Assembly (NCBI RefSeq): GCF_022870865.1
Contig: NZ_CP091508.1
Coordinates: forward strand, 496,001 to 560,000
Source: Uruburuella testudinis
Lineage (GTDB): Bacteria > Pseudomonadota > Gammaproteobacteria > Burkholderiales > Neisseriaceae
Direction: 5' to 3'
Length of the DNA stretch: 64,000 nt
Part shown: positions 33,969-43,037 of the stretch, piece after piece
Layout of the letters: each line of letters begins with the position of its first letter
Position numbering within the stretch: the stretch's first letter is position 1
Notes under the pieces: generated by a model
Told to the model about the DNA's origin: nothing
Database searches by the model: none
What the model saw: only the letters and a program-made list of their open reading frames with translations
Translations under genes and position numbers: made by a program

Positions 33969-34610
33969 TCAGGCCACGCCGTAGCGCTCGCGGTAGGCTT
34001 TGACCGGCTCCAGGTAGGCGCCGAATGCGCTGTTGTTTTGCAGCAGGGTAAACAAATCATTGAGGTTGGCAATCGACACCACCGGCAGGCCGTATTGCTG
34101 CTCAACCTCTTGCACTGCCGATAATTCGCCGCTGCCTTTTTCCATGCGGTCGAGCGCAATCACCACGCCCGCAGGTGTTGCATTTTCGCCCTGAATCAGC
34201 TTCACCGATTCGCGCACCGATGTGCCGGCGGAAATCACGTCGTCGATAATCAGCACTTTGCCCTTGAGCGGCGCGCCCACCAGCACACCGCCTTCGCCGT
34301 GGTCTTTGGCTTCTTTGCGGTTGTAGGCAAACGGCACGTTCACCCCTTTTTCGGCCAACATCATGGCCGTGGCCGCCGCCAGAATAATGCCTTTATAAGC
34401 CGGGCCGAACAGCATATCGAATTCAACTTTGCTTGCGATAATCGCTTCGGCGTAAAACTTGGCCAGCGCCAGCGTGCCCGCGCCGTCGTTAAACAGGCCG
34501 GCATTGAAAAAATAAGGTGACTGGCGGCCGGCTTTGGTGGTGAATTCGCCGAACTTCAACACATTTTGTTCGAGCGCAAATTTCAGAAAATCTTGGCGGA
34601 AATCAGACAT
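33969..34610 (-). CDS. pyrE: Orotate phosphoribosyltransferase
   Basis: PyrE joins orotate and PRPP to form OMP in pyrimidine synthesis. The 213-residue protein shows FGEFTTKAGRQSPYFFNAGLF, MLFGPAYKGIILAAATA and the PRPP loop VLIIDDVISAGTSVRES, with YNRKEAKDHGEGG as the mobile catalytic loop. The start at 34608-34610 gives MSDFRQDFLKFAL, the family N-terminus; a frame extension of three residues is possible. It is divergent from xthA across about 104 bp. Confidence 0.96.
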   Translation of the reverse strand: MSDFRQDFLKFALEQNVLKFGEFTTKAGRQSPYFFNAGLFNDGAGTLALAKFYAEAIIASKVEFDMLFGPAYKGIILAAATAMMLAEKGVNVPFAYNRKEAKDHGEGGVLVGAPLKGKVLIIDDVISAGTSVRESVKLIQGENATPAGVVIALDRMEKGSGELSAVQEVEQQYGLPVVSIANLNDLFTLLQNNSAFGAYLEPVKAYRERYGVA

Positions 34611-34714
34611 AATCGGCATCTTTCGGATAAGCTATCGGTAAAACCGCCTGAATCGGGTAAAATAAGCGCATTCAGACGGCCTCAAATGCCGTTATTTTAA
34701 CATTGAGGACAGGC

Positions 34715-35491
34715 ATGTTTAAAATTATTTCCGCCAACGTCAACGGCATCCGCTCCGCCGCCAAAAAAGGCTTTATCGACTATTTGGGCAAAGCCGATGC
34801 CGACATCGTGTGCGTGCAGGAATTGAAGGCGCAAGAGCCGGATATGGGCGACGACATGAAAAACCCGCACGGCATGTATGGCGTGTGGCATTGTGCCGAA
34901 AAGCGCGGCTACAGCGGCGTGGCCATTTACAGCAAACAACGCCCCGATAATGTGCAAATCGGCATGGGCATCGAAGAGTTTGACCGCGAAGGCCGCTTTG
35001 TGCGCGCCGATTTCGGCAATTTGAGCGTGATTTCACTGTATCTGCCCAGCGGCACCAGTGCACCCGAGCGGCAGGCATTGAAATACCGTTTTCTCGATGC
35101 TTTTTACCCCATGCTCAACAGCATGAAAGCCGAAGGCCGCGACATTGTGGTTTGCGGCGATTGGAACATCGCCCACCAAAACATCGACCTGAAAAACTGG
35201 AAAGGCAACCAGAAAAACTCAGGCTTCCTGCCTGAAGAGCGCGCCTGGATCGGCAAAGTGATTGCCGAGCTCGGTTGGGTGGATACCTGGCGCACGCTTT
35301 ATCCCGAAATCCCCGGCTACACCTGGTGGAGCAACCGCGGCCAAGCCTATGCCAAAGACGTGGGCTGGCGCATCGATTATCAAATGGTTACGCCCGAATT
35401 GGCCGCCAAAGCCGTTGCCTCGCATGTGTATAAAGACGAAAAATTTTCCGACCACGCGCCGTTGGTGGTGGAGTATGATTATTCGCTGTAA
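34715..35491 (+). CDS. Exodeoxyribonuclease III family AP endonuclease/exonuclease
   Basis: A 258-residue DNA repair nuclease. Conserved motifs are SANVNGIRSAAKKG, CVQELKAQE (metal-binding Glu), SLYLPSG, CGDWNIAHQNIDLKNWKGNQKNSGFLPEERAW (catalytic Asp/Asn), WRIDYQMVTPELA and SDHAPLVVEY (Asp-His). Neisseria carry two such enzymes, NApe and NExo; I cannot assign which this is by eye. The ATG at 34715 follows GAGGACAGGC. Confidence 0.92.
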   Translation: MFKIISANVNGIRSAAKKGFIDYLGKADADIVCVQELKAQEPDMGDDMKNPHGMYGVWHCAEKRGYSGVAIYSKQRPDNVQIGMGIEEFDREGRFVRADFGNLSVISLYLPSGTSAPERQALKYRFLDAFYPMLNSMKAEGRDIVVCGDWNIAHQNIDLKNWKGNQKNSGFLPEERAWIGKVIAELGWVDTWRTLYPEIPGYTWWSNRGQAYAKDVGWRIDYQMVTPELAAKAVASHVYKDEKFSDHAPLVVEYDYSL

Positions 35492-35495
35492 AGGT

Positions 35496-35534
35496 TTTCA
35501 GACGGCCTCGGGCTACAAACAGGCCGTCTGAAAA
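35496..35534 (+). terminator. Uptake-sequence hairpin after the exonuclease gene
   Basis: TTTTCAGACGGCCT and AGGCCGTCTGAAAA flank an 11-nt loop, starting four bases after the stop codon. Confidence 0.65.
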
Positions 35535-35560
35535 TACCGTTAACACACCAAACACAAACC

Positions 35561-36094
35561 ATGCAAACCCACCAACTCGAAGACCTGACCCTGCTGCTGG
35601 TTCGCGATGCCGACGAGCCGGAAATGTGGCTCGACCGCTGGGCGTTGAGCTACCCCACCGTGCGCGTGGTTGAAATGGCGCGGGCACAAACGATTGCGCA
35701 ATGGCAGCAAACGCTTCAGACGGCCTGGCAGGGCATACACAGCGAAAACGTGGCGGTGGTGGCGCACGGCGCGGGCGTGTCGGGCTGGCTTTCGTGGCTG
35801 TATCTGGCCGATGTGAATACGCAGCGGCGGATTAAAAACATGATGCTGGTGTCGCCGCTCCAAAGCGCGTTTCCCGATGACGACTGCCACACCTTGCAAC
35901 GGGTGCGCTGCCATTGCAAAACCGCGCTGGTGATTGGCAGAAACGACCCTGATTGCCCGCGCGAATGGGCACAACAGCAAGCCGACTGCTTGCGCGCGCG
36001 CCTGCTGGTGTCGCCGCATCAAGGCCGTCTGAACGGGCCTTTGCAGGGCTGGCAGTGGGGCATGAAACTGATGCAGGAAATGCTGTTGGATTGA
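35561..36094 (+). CDS. RBBP9/YdeN-like alpha/beta hydrolase fold protein
   Basis: A 177-residue protein with the compact fold of the RBBP9/YdeN serine hydrolase family: VAVVAHGAGVSGWLSWLYLAD at the nucleophile elbow, MMLVSPLQSAFP, and VIGRNDPDCP before a late helix. In active members the elbow is GHSLG; here it is AHGAG, so the usual Ser nucleophile is absent, and the final catalytic His is not obvious either. It may be a non-enzymatic relative. The next gene begins 14 bp downstream, with an uptake sequence between them. Confidence 0.65.
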   Translation: MQTHQLEDLTLLLVRDADEPEMWLDRWALSYPTVRVVEMARAQTIAQWQQTLQTAWQGIHSENVAVVAHGAGVSGWLSWLYLADVNTQRRIKNMMLVSPLQSAFPDDDCHTLQRVRCHCKTALVIGRNDPDCPREWAQQQADCLRARLLVSPHQGRLNGPLQGWQWGMKLMQEMLLD

Positions 36095-36108
36095 GGCCGT
36101 CTGAAAAC

Positions 36109-36678
36109 ATGAAACATACCGTTTATCTGTTTGCCGCCTGCCTGATGCTGCTTGCCTCCCTGCCGGCCGCCGCCGATACGTTGAAAATCTGTTTTCATTA
36201 CGGTTGCAAAGCAGAAACCGCCGTCAACGTGTCTGCCGTTGTGAAGCAGCAGTTGGCAGCGCGTTTTGCCGGTGTGGCAGATGCCGCCGCCGAACGCGAA
36301 GCCGTGCGCGATGCGGTGCAGCAGCTTTATCTCAATGCGGGCAGACAAAGCCCGATTTATCAGGACAAAGGCGGTAATTTTTCAGACGGTACCGCCGAAG
36401 GGCGCATGGATTGTGTGGATCACAGCAGCAACAGCACCACGTTTTTAAACTATCTGGCTGCGCAAGGCTGGTTGAAATTCCATAGTGTCGGCAAGCCCGT
36501 TTACCGCCTGCCGCGTATTATCGATTTGCATTATGCCGCGCAATTGATTGAAAACGAAAACGGCGGTAAATGGGTGGTGGACAGCTGGTTTGAAGATTTC
36601 GGCGCAGCACCTGCCATTGTGGATTGGCCGGCCTGGAAAAAAGGCTGGCGGCCGTCTGATGCCCATGCACAAAAGTAA
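36109..36678 (+). CDS. Secreted protein of unknown function, possible cysteine-peptidase fold
   Basis: A 189-residue protein with a signal peptide (LFAACLMLLASLPAAADT, cleavage near 22-24). The mature part has GRMDCVDHSSNSTTFLNYL, LPRIIDLHYAAQLIE and GGKWVVDSWFEDFG in that order, a Cys...His...Asp sequence that resembles transglutaminase-like or papain-like enzymes; this is inference only. Two more Cys occur near the N-terminus (CFHYGCKAE). It is probably co-transcribed with the preceding hydrolase-like gene. The last codons and stop (CCCATGCACAAAAGTAAG) match the end of a Correia-like element, so the C-terminus has been rewritten by an insertion. Confidence 0.6.
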   Translation: MKHTVYLFAACLMLLASLPAAADTLKICFHYGCKAETAVNVSAVVKQQLAARFAGVADAAAEREAVRDAVQQLYLNAGRQSPIYQDKGGNFSDGTAEGRMDCVDHSSNSTTFLNYLAAQGWLKFHSVGKPVYRLPRIIDLHYAAQLIENENGGKWVVDSWFEDFGAAPAIVDWPAWKKGWRPSDAHAQK

Positions 36679-36775
36679 GCTCCATTCACAAAGCAAGCAA
36701 ACAAGGCGGCGGGTCGAAGACAGTAGAGTGAGTACGACAAGGCCGGCCAACGCGGTGAAGCTATTTTTGTGAGAG
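36661..36775. repeat. Correia-like element, copy g, overlapping a gene end
   Basis: GCCCATGCACAAAAGTAAGC, a second left-like end CCATTCACAAAGCAAGCAAAC, the core AAGGCGGCGGGTCGAAGACA and AGTACGACAAGGCCGGCC, and the right end AAGCTATTTTTGTGAGAGG are visible. The core is close to the Correia repeat. The first 18 bp are coding. Confidence 0.7.
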
Positions 36776-37016
36776 GTGAATCAAGGTCTGTATCGTTAAG
36801 ATTGTAAGCCGGAATTAAAGCCGCTACACTAAACCCCTTTTTCAAGGCCGTCTGAAAACAAGCGCGATTGCGGCAAATTTGATGCCAAGCCAAGATTTTT
36901 CCCCGCGCGCGCCTGTTGTTTCAGACGGCCTGATAACCGCACTTGCAAACATTGCGCTTGCAAGCCCGCACGTCAGCGACATTGCGCCGCTGCAAAACCG
37001 TAAAGAAAGAACCGTT

Positions 37017-38024
37017 ATGACCGTATCCCCCGTAGCCCTGCGCCGCCAAAGCGAGCGCAAGCCGCATCCGAGTGCGCAATATTGGCGCAAATGCCAGATA
37101 GAAGCGCTGTTTGAACTGCCGTTTCTCGACCTCGTTTATCAAGCTGCCGAAGTGCACCGCCAACATTTCAACCCGCAGGAAATCCAACTTTCTACCCTGC
37201 TTTCCATCAAAACCGGCGGCTGCCCCGAAGATTGCGAATATTGCCCGCAATCGGCGCACCACAACACCGGCCTGCAAAAAGAAACCATGATGGAAGTGGC
37301 CGATATTCTTGAAAAAGCCAAAATCGCCAAAGCGCGTGGTGCCAGCCGTTTCTGCATGGGCGCTGCCTGGCGCGGCCCCAAGCCGACAGATGTGGAAAAA
37401 GTGAGCGAAATCATCAGCGCGGTAAAAAGTTTGGGGCTGGAAACCTGCGGTACTTTCGGCATGCTCGAAGAGGGCATGGCTGAAGACTTGAAAAACGCCG
37501 GTTTGGACTATTACAACCACAACCTCGATACCGACCCCGAACGCTACAACGACATCATCCACACCCGCCAACACGAAGACCGTATGGACACCCTCGGCAA
37601 AGTGCGCGGCGCCGGGCTGAAAGTATGCTGCGGCGGCATCGTCGGCATGAACGAAACCCGCCCCGAACGTGCCGGCCTGATTGCCAGCCTCGCCAACCTC
37701 GACCCGCAGCCTGAAAGCGTGCCGATTAATCAATTGGTCAAAGTGGCCGGCACGCCGCTGGCCGATGCCGAAGATTTGGACTGGACCGAATTTGTGCGCA
37801 CTATTGCCGTGGCGCGGATTACCATGCCGAAAAGCTACGTGCGCCTTTCTGCAGGCCGCGCCGATATGCCCGAAGCCATGCAGGCGATGTGTTTTCTGGC
37901 CGGCGCCAACTCGATTTTCTATGGCGACAAACTGCTCACCACCGAAAACCCCGAAGAAGACGGCGACCGCATGCTGATGGAAAAGCTTGATTTGCGGCCT
38001 TTGCAGCATCATCCTGAAGGGTGA
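37017..38024 (+). CDS. bioB: Biotin synthase
   Basis: BioB is a radical-SAM enzyme that inserts sulfur into dethiobiotin. The 335-residue protein has the cluster motif [12 protein letters not shown], further conserved residues [37 protein letters not shown] and the late SAGRADMPE. The ATG at 37017 ([11 protein letters not shown]) follows an A/G-rich stretch, AAAGAAAGAACC. An earlier in-frame Met would span an uptake sequence and is unlikely. Its product is used by the BirA half of the fusion at 23.8 kb. 36776-37016 has only an uptake sequence near 36845. Confidence 0.96.
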   Translation: MTVSPVALRRQSERKPHPSAQYWRKCQIEALFELPFLDLVYQAAEVHRQHFNPQEIQLSTLLSIKTGGCPEDCEYCPQSAHHNTGLQKETMMEVADILEKAKIAKARGASRFCMGAAWRGPKPTDVEKVSEIISAVKSLGLETCGTFGMLEEGMAEDLKNAGLDYYNHNLDTDPERYNDIIHTRQHEDRMDTLGKVRGAGLKVCCGGIVGMNETRPERAGLIASLANLDPQPESVPINQLVKVAGTPLADAEDLDWTEFVRTIAVARITMPKSYVRLSAGRADMPEAMQAMCFLAGANSIFYGDKLLTTENPEEDGDRMLMEKLDLRPLQHHPEG

Positions 38025-38079
38025 GCGAAAGGGTTGGGCAATTAATATACATGCAGGCTCGGTTGCCTGAATATATGTT

Positions 38080-38098
38080 AATGGTCAGGATACCTAGA
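38080..38098. repeat. MITE end fragment
   Basis: AATGGTCAGGATACCTAG matches the right terminal part of the long-hairpin MITE; the remainder is missing. Confidence 0.4.
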
Positions 38099-38627
38099 GG
38101 CCGTCTGAAACGCAGCAAGCTTTTCAGACGGCCTTGTTGTTGATGAGATTGCTTGTGGTGGTTTACAACGCAGATGCAGCGTGGGTTGGGCGCACAAACG
38201 CCGTTTGGTTTGCATATGTTTTTTCGCGGGCAAAGTCCACGCTGCAATGAATCATGATTTGCCGGATTAACCAAAGGCCGTCTGAAAAGTTTGCTGCGTT
38301 TCAGACGGCCTTGTTGTTGATGAGATTGCTTGTGGTGGTTTACAACGCAGATGCAGCGTGGGTTGGGCGCACAAACGCCGTTTGGTTTGCATATGTTTTT
38401 TCGCGGGCAAAGTCCACGCTGTAATGAATCATGATTTGCCGGATTAATCAAAGGCCGTCTGAAAGGTGCTCCCGTTTCAGACGGCCTTGTTGTTGATGGG
38501 ATTGCTTGTGGTGGTTTGCAACACAGATGCAGCGTGGATTAGGAGCACAAACGCCGCTTGGTTTGCATGCGTTTTTTCGTGGGTAAAGTCCGCGCTGCAA
38601 TGAATCATGATTTGCCGGATGAACCAA
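38098..38627. repeat. Three tandem ~177-bp units each headed by an uptake-sequence hairpin
   Basis: Units start at 38098, 38275 and 38452 (periods 177, 177 and 176). Each has an inverted uptake-sequence pair with a variable loop, then about 145 bp that are nearly identical between units, starting TTGTTGTTGATG and ending CATGATTTGCCGGAT. Within it GCAGCGTGG and CCACGCTGC can pair. There is no convincing ORF; an antisense frame repeats a Cys/Pro-rich peptide but shows no start signals. Confidence 0.9.
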
Positions 38628-38664
38628 AGGCCGTCTGAAAAGTTTATCGCCGTTCAGACGGCCT
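38628..38664 (-). terminator. Uptake-sequence hairpin terminating the enoyl-CoA hydratase gene
   Basis: AAGGCCGTCTGAA and TTCAGACGGCCTT pair, ten bases beyond the stop codon. It is the fourth hairpin of the 177-bp series, without a following unit. Confidence 0.65.
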
Positions 38665-38673
38665 TTATCAGTA

Positions 38674-39462
38674 TTAACGGTATTGCCGCGGTTTGAATGC
38701 CGTTTCGGGTTGGCTGTCTTTGCGCACGGCCAGCGCTTGGTTTTTGCCGGCCAGCAGTTTCAGCTGCCAGATTTTTTCGCGCATCAGCGGCAGCCATTCG
38801 CAGCCATAAAGTGTGTGGGTGATGCGTTTGGCGGCGAGCAGGGCATCGGGCGAGCGGCTGGCGAGCTGCTCGGCCAGAGCCAGTGCGCTTTCGAACGGCT
38901 GTGTGCTCAATGCGGCGGCAAAACCGTATTGCTGCGCGGCTTCGCCGCTGAACAGGCGGGCGCTGAAGATTAGTTCGGCCAAGATATCGCTGCGCACTTT
39001 GCCGCGCGCGCTCACGCTGATGCCCATATCGGGAATGATGCCCCAATGCGCTTCGCGGATGGCCCAGCGGCTGTCGGCGGTGGTGAAAGCGTAGTCGGCG
39101 GCCAGCGCCAATTGCAAGCCGGCACCGACGGCGTGGCCTTCGACTGCGGCAATCACGGGTACGGGCAGGTCGCGCCATGCCAGTGCGGCGTTTTGAAACA
39201 GGCTGCGGCAGGGTTTGGCCAGTTCCCACAACACGGTTTTGCGGTTGGCGGGATTTTTCAAGTCGGCCAAATCGATGCCGGCGCAAAAGCTGTTGCCGCT
39301 GCCGTGCAGAATCACGGTGCGCAGCCGGCGGTCGGCTTTGAGCTGTTTGGCGGCCTGCACCAGCTCGCGCATCATCTCAAAGCTCATGGCGTTTTTTTTG
39401 TCGGGGCGGTTAAGGCGGACAACGGCCAGGCCGCTGTGTTGTTCGATGCTGAGCGTGTTCAT
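38674..39462 (-). CDS. Enoyl-CoA hydratase/isomerase family protein
   Basis: A 262-residue crotonase-fold protein. MNTLSIEQHSGLAVVRLNRPDKKNAMSFEM is the family start; SGNSFCAGIDLADLK and PVIAAVEGHAVGAGLQLALAADYAFT form the oxyanion hole. REAHWGIIPDMG is where hydratases and isomerases carry catalytic acids, and the Glu/Asp pattern differs enough that the exact reaction is unclear. No other beta-oxidation gene is nearby. GGAGCCCGACATG gives a good ribosome binding site. Confidence 0.88.
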   Translation of the reverse strand: MNTLSIEQHSGLAVVRLNRPDKKNAMSFEMMRELVQAAKQLKADRRLRTVILHGSGNSFCAGIDLADLKNPANRKTVLWELAKPCRSLFQNAALAWRDLPVPVIAAVEGHAVGAGLQLALAADYAFTTADSRWAIREAHWGIIPDMGISVSARGKVRSDILAELIFSARLFSGEAAQQYGFAAALSTQPFESALALAEQLASRSPDALLAAKRITHTLYGCEWLPLMREKIWQLKLLAGKNQALAVRKDSQPETAFKPRQYR

Positions 39463-39588
39463 GTCGGGCTCCTGTGGGTTTCGGATGCTTGCAATAGGCG
39501 GCTGTATGGGTGTGTTGGTTTTTGAGTGGGTGTCGGGTGTGGCAAATGCGGGTGTTTCAGACGGCCTGCGTGGATTGTCTGCCTGTTT

Positions 39589-39648
39589 TCAAGCTTTGAA
39601 CCGGCGGACGCCCGCAGCCAAGGCCATCATCAAATAAAACCAAGCCAT
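39589..39648 (-). other. Possible 19-residue small membrane peptide or gene remnant
   Basis: MAWFYLMMALAAGVRRFKA follows a strong ribosome binding site (GAGGAGCAGAAAA before ATG). The first residues resemble the start of small multidrug-resistance (SugE/EmrE) transporters, but the frame stops after 19 codons. It is either a decayed fragment or a real small hydrophobic peptide with a basic tail. Confidence 0.25.
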
Positions 39649-40079
39649 TTTTCTGCTCCTCAAAATAAAATGTCATGATAGGTGAATGCAGGCAAGTCAT
39701 CAAAAAACAGAAGCCGCAGCGGTTTGTGGCGCTTTGCGGGCGGGCTTTTCTGGATGGATATGATGTGTTTGCGGGCGGGCTGATACCTATTTCATAACCA
39801 GCCCCCTACGCGTGTATTATCTCCGGCCCGCCGTCTGGTTAGCTGGCTTTTTTTGAATGAATAGGATTCGGCGCTTTATCTGTTCAGATTAGCGGTATTG
39901 GCGGATTTGTTCAATGTCGATAGAGGAGTGAATGCACTATAGCCGTGCCGCTTTATCATCATATGGGGTTACGGCAAGAAGGATGATAAAGCGCAACGGC
40001 TGTTGCTGTGATACAGATGCCGCTGTTTTGTTTGGCTGTTTATCCCCAATAACCGTGGGGCAGCTTGGTATCGTTGAGC
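39649..40079. other. Non-coding stretch
   Basis: About 430 bp with no convincing ORF, tRNA or recognisable repeat. It contains a short GC-rich stretch near 39720-39780. Confidence 0.5.
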
Positions 40080-40153
40080 GGGGATTTTGTGCTTAAAAAC
40101 AGGCGGTTTTAAGCACAAAATATACCCGTTAATCGAATGGTGAGGATGCGCTG
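40080..40153. repeat. Perfect 15-bp hairpin joined to a MITE end, copy G
   Basis: ATTTTGTGCTTAAAA (40084-40098) and TTTTAAGCACAAAAT (40107-40121) pair perfectly. The following CCCGTTAATCGAATGGTGAG resembles the MITE terminal part CCCGTAAATCGAATGGTCAG. It is a degenerate, shortened copy. Confidence 0.5.
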
Positions 40154-40179
40154 AGGTGAAAATGCGGCAGCGGGCAGGG

Positions 40180-40719
40180 TTAAAACAAGTTGTCGATGAC
40201 GTCTTTCGGGGGCTGCTGCGGTTGGGGCTGTGGTCGCGGCGCCGCAGGTCGGGCGGGCGGTTCGGCCGCACGCGCAGGTGGGGTGGGTGCCAGCGGGCGC
40301 TCTTGGGCGGGTGCTTCGGCGGCGGGTTCGCTGCGGGGTGCCGTAGCAGCCGTTGCTGTGTCGGCCGGTTGCGGGCGGCGGGGCGGCGCTTGCGGGGCGG
40401 CCGCAGCGGGTGCATTTTGGCTGCTGTCTGGTGTGGTGGAGTAAGGGGTAGGCGAGGGCATGGTCGAGCCGGGCGAATCGCCGGGCACAACGGCGGTAAC
40501 GCCGCCGGTTACGGGGGTGCCGGCGCCGCGCGGCGACCAGATTTCTACGGTTTCGCCGTTATTGCGCGGGGCGGCGGTTTCTGCCGGGCGGTTGAGGGTT
40601 TGGAAAACGCCGATGATAAGCGCTGCAACGGCCAATGCCACCACGGCGAGCGCGGCCAGCAGCAAATGTTTGGGGGTGAGCCTGAATGGGGCTTTGGCGG
40701 GTTTGGTCGGTTCGGACAT
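40180..40719 (-). CDS. Single-pass Pro/Ala-rich envelope protein
   Basis: A 179-residue protein with a short cytosolic start (MSEPTKPAKAPFRLTPKH), one membrane helix (LLLAALAVVALAVAALIIGVF, about 19-39) and a long low-complexity periplasmic part rich in Pro, Ala and Gln ending QPQQPPKDVIDNLF. No catalytic motif is seen; such linkers usually span the periplasm or peptidoglycan. GGGAGCACAC precedes the ATG at 40717-40719. The function is unknown. Two more upstream Met codons exist but are less likely. Confidence 0.65.
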   Translation of the reverse strand: MSEPTKPAKAPFRLTPKHLLLAALAVVALAVAALIIGVFQTLNRPAETAAPRNNGETVEIWSPRGAGTPVTGGVTAVVPGDSPGSTMPSPTPYSTTPDSSQNAPAAAAPQAPPRRPQPADTATAATAPRSEPAAEAPAQERPLAPTPPARAAEPPARPAAPRPQPQPQQPPKDVIDNLF

Positions 40720-40909
40720 GTGTGTGCTCCCAATGTGGATAAGGCCGTCTGAATGCCCATTCGAAAAATAGCCGGGTCGGGTTGCGCAACGGGCGGCCGG
40801 CTCGGCATTATTTGTGCGCTGCTTTGCCCTTGTCGGTATGTTTGTAAACGGTATATCAACCGCATGCAGCCGGAGCATGTGTGCGGGCGGTTTTCAGACG
40901 GCCTGTCGG

Positions 40910-41515
40910 TCAGTTATCGTAGTTTTGGTAAAGGGTAACCACTTTTTGCACGCCGGCGGTGGTGCTGACTTTTTCAGTGACGGCGGCCTGTTCGGTGGGG
41001 GTGAGGATACCCATCACATAGGTAACGTTGTTGTAGGTCACGATTTTCACGCGGCCGGGATAAACGCCCTGAATGCCGAGCAGGGTGGTGCGCACTTTGG
41101 TGGTGCTCCAGGTGTCGGCGCTGACATTGCCGAAAGTGCGCGCCTGCGGGGCGACTTCGATGTAGTTATACACTTGCTGGGCGGCCTGTTCGGCACGGGC
41201 TACTTGTTCGACAAAGTTTTTTTCGCCCTCGGTGGCCACTTGGCCGAGCAGCAGGATGTGGCGGTTGTAGCTGATAACGGAAAGCGTGGGCTCGAAGCCT
41301 TGCACCTGATTGTTTTGGCGCAGATAGGTGGTGGCGGTATTTTTGATACGCAATTCCATCACTTTATCATCGGCTTGGGCGCCGGTGCTGCGCCGGTCGA
41401 TGGCAGAAGCGCCACCCACGGCGGCTCCGCCGACCACAGCACCGACGCAGCCGCTTAATGTGGCGGCCACAAGGGCTGCGGCGGCCAAGGTGCGGGCGTG
41501 TTGTTTGAGGCTCAT
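40910..41515 (-). CDS. dolP: BON-domain outer-membrane lipoprotein DolP
   Basis: A 201-residue lipoprotein with a lipobox LSGC (Cys23) and two BON domains (about 50-120 and 125-200; LRQNNQVQGFEPTLSVISYNRHILLLGQV and VRTTLLGIQGVYPGRVKIVTYNNVTYVMGIL). It matches E. coli DolP/YraP and the meningococcal antigen GNA2091, which bind anionic phospholipid and support outer-membrane integrity. The order yraN - SIS protein - dolP, with rsmI divergent, mirrors the E. coli yraN-diaA-dolP locus, although here 520 bp with a MITE separate dolP from the SIS gene. Confidence 0.92.
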   Translation of the reverse strand: MSLKQHARTLAAAALVAATLSGCVGAVVGGAAVGGASAIDRRSTGAQADDKVMELRIKNTATTYLRQNNQVQGFEPTLSVISYNRHILLLGQVATEGEKNFVEQVARAEQAAQQVYNYIEVAPQARTFGNVSADTWSTTKVRTTLLGIQGVYPGRVKIVTYNNVTYVMGILTPTEQAAVTEKVSTTAGVQKVVTLYQNYDN

Positions 41516-41796
41516 AAAACGTCCTTTCGGTAGGCATTCAGGCAGCTTTGGCGGCTGCCTGAATAAAATGCGGATGATTTCAGGAAGTTATTTTAACGTG
41601 TTATGCGTGTTTTGCACACAGCATGCTGTTGCGGTGCGGCGGGCGGTATCGTGCTCATGCATAAAAGTAAGCGGGTGAGGCGGGGCATTATTGCAATCGG
41701 GTTGTGTTATGTGGCCCTCATAGCTGCCCGCCTTTGCTCTAACCCTTCCCCGTGGCGAGGGGAGCGGGGACAGCGTGTCGTAGCGCCAACCGAATA

Positions 41797-41962
41797 CTAG
41801 GGTATTCTGAGCATTCATATATCATCATCTTTTTTGCCCCTGAAAACGCAGCTGCTGCGTTAAAAAGCCTCGCAAGATGTCGAATCTTGCTGCGTTTTTT
41901 GTCTGGCATCTACATTTTCAGAGGCAAAAATCCGCTCATAAACAACATATCAGGATACCCGG
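41797..41962. repeat. Long-hairpin MITE, copy H
   Basis: It runs from CTAGGGTATTCTGAGC to ATCAGGATACCC and has the full hairpin body. It lies between dolP and the SIS gene. The rest of 41516-41796 has GC-rich low-information sequence (CCCTTCCCCGTGGCGAGGGG) and no gene. Confidence 0.85.
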
Positions 41963-42036
41963 AGATGACTAATATTTCGCTTATCCGTCAATCCGACAAT
42001 CAGGTGTTTTTGTGCAGGTGTTTTTGTGAATGGGGA

Positions 42037-42982
<946 letters not shown>

Positions 42983-43037
42983 ATTTTGTGATAACCCCGT
43001 TATAATGAAGCCTTTTCAGACGGCCTCTTTCATTCTT

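Noticed and set aside
36879-37016. Upstream start for BioB
   Set aside because: The extra residues cross an uptake sequence and resemble no BioB; the ATG at 37017 fits the family.
38127-38451. Minus-strand frame with repeated Cys/Pro-rich peptide across the 177-bp units
   Set aside because: The peptide repeats only with the DNA, covers the uptake-sequence hairpins, and has no ribosome binding site.
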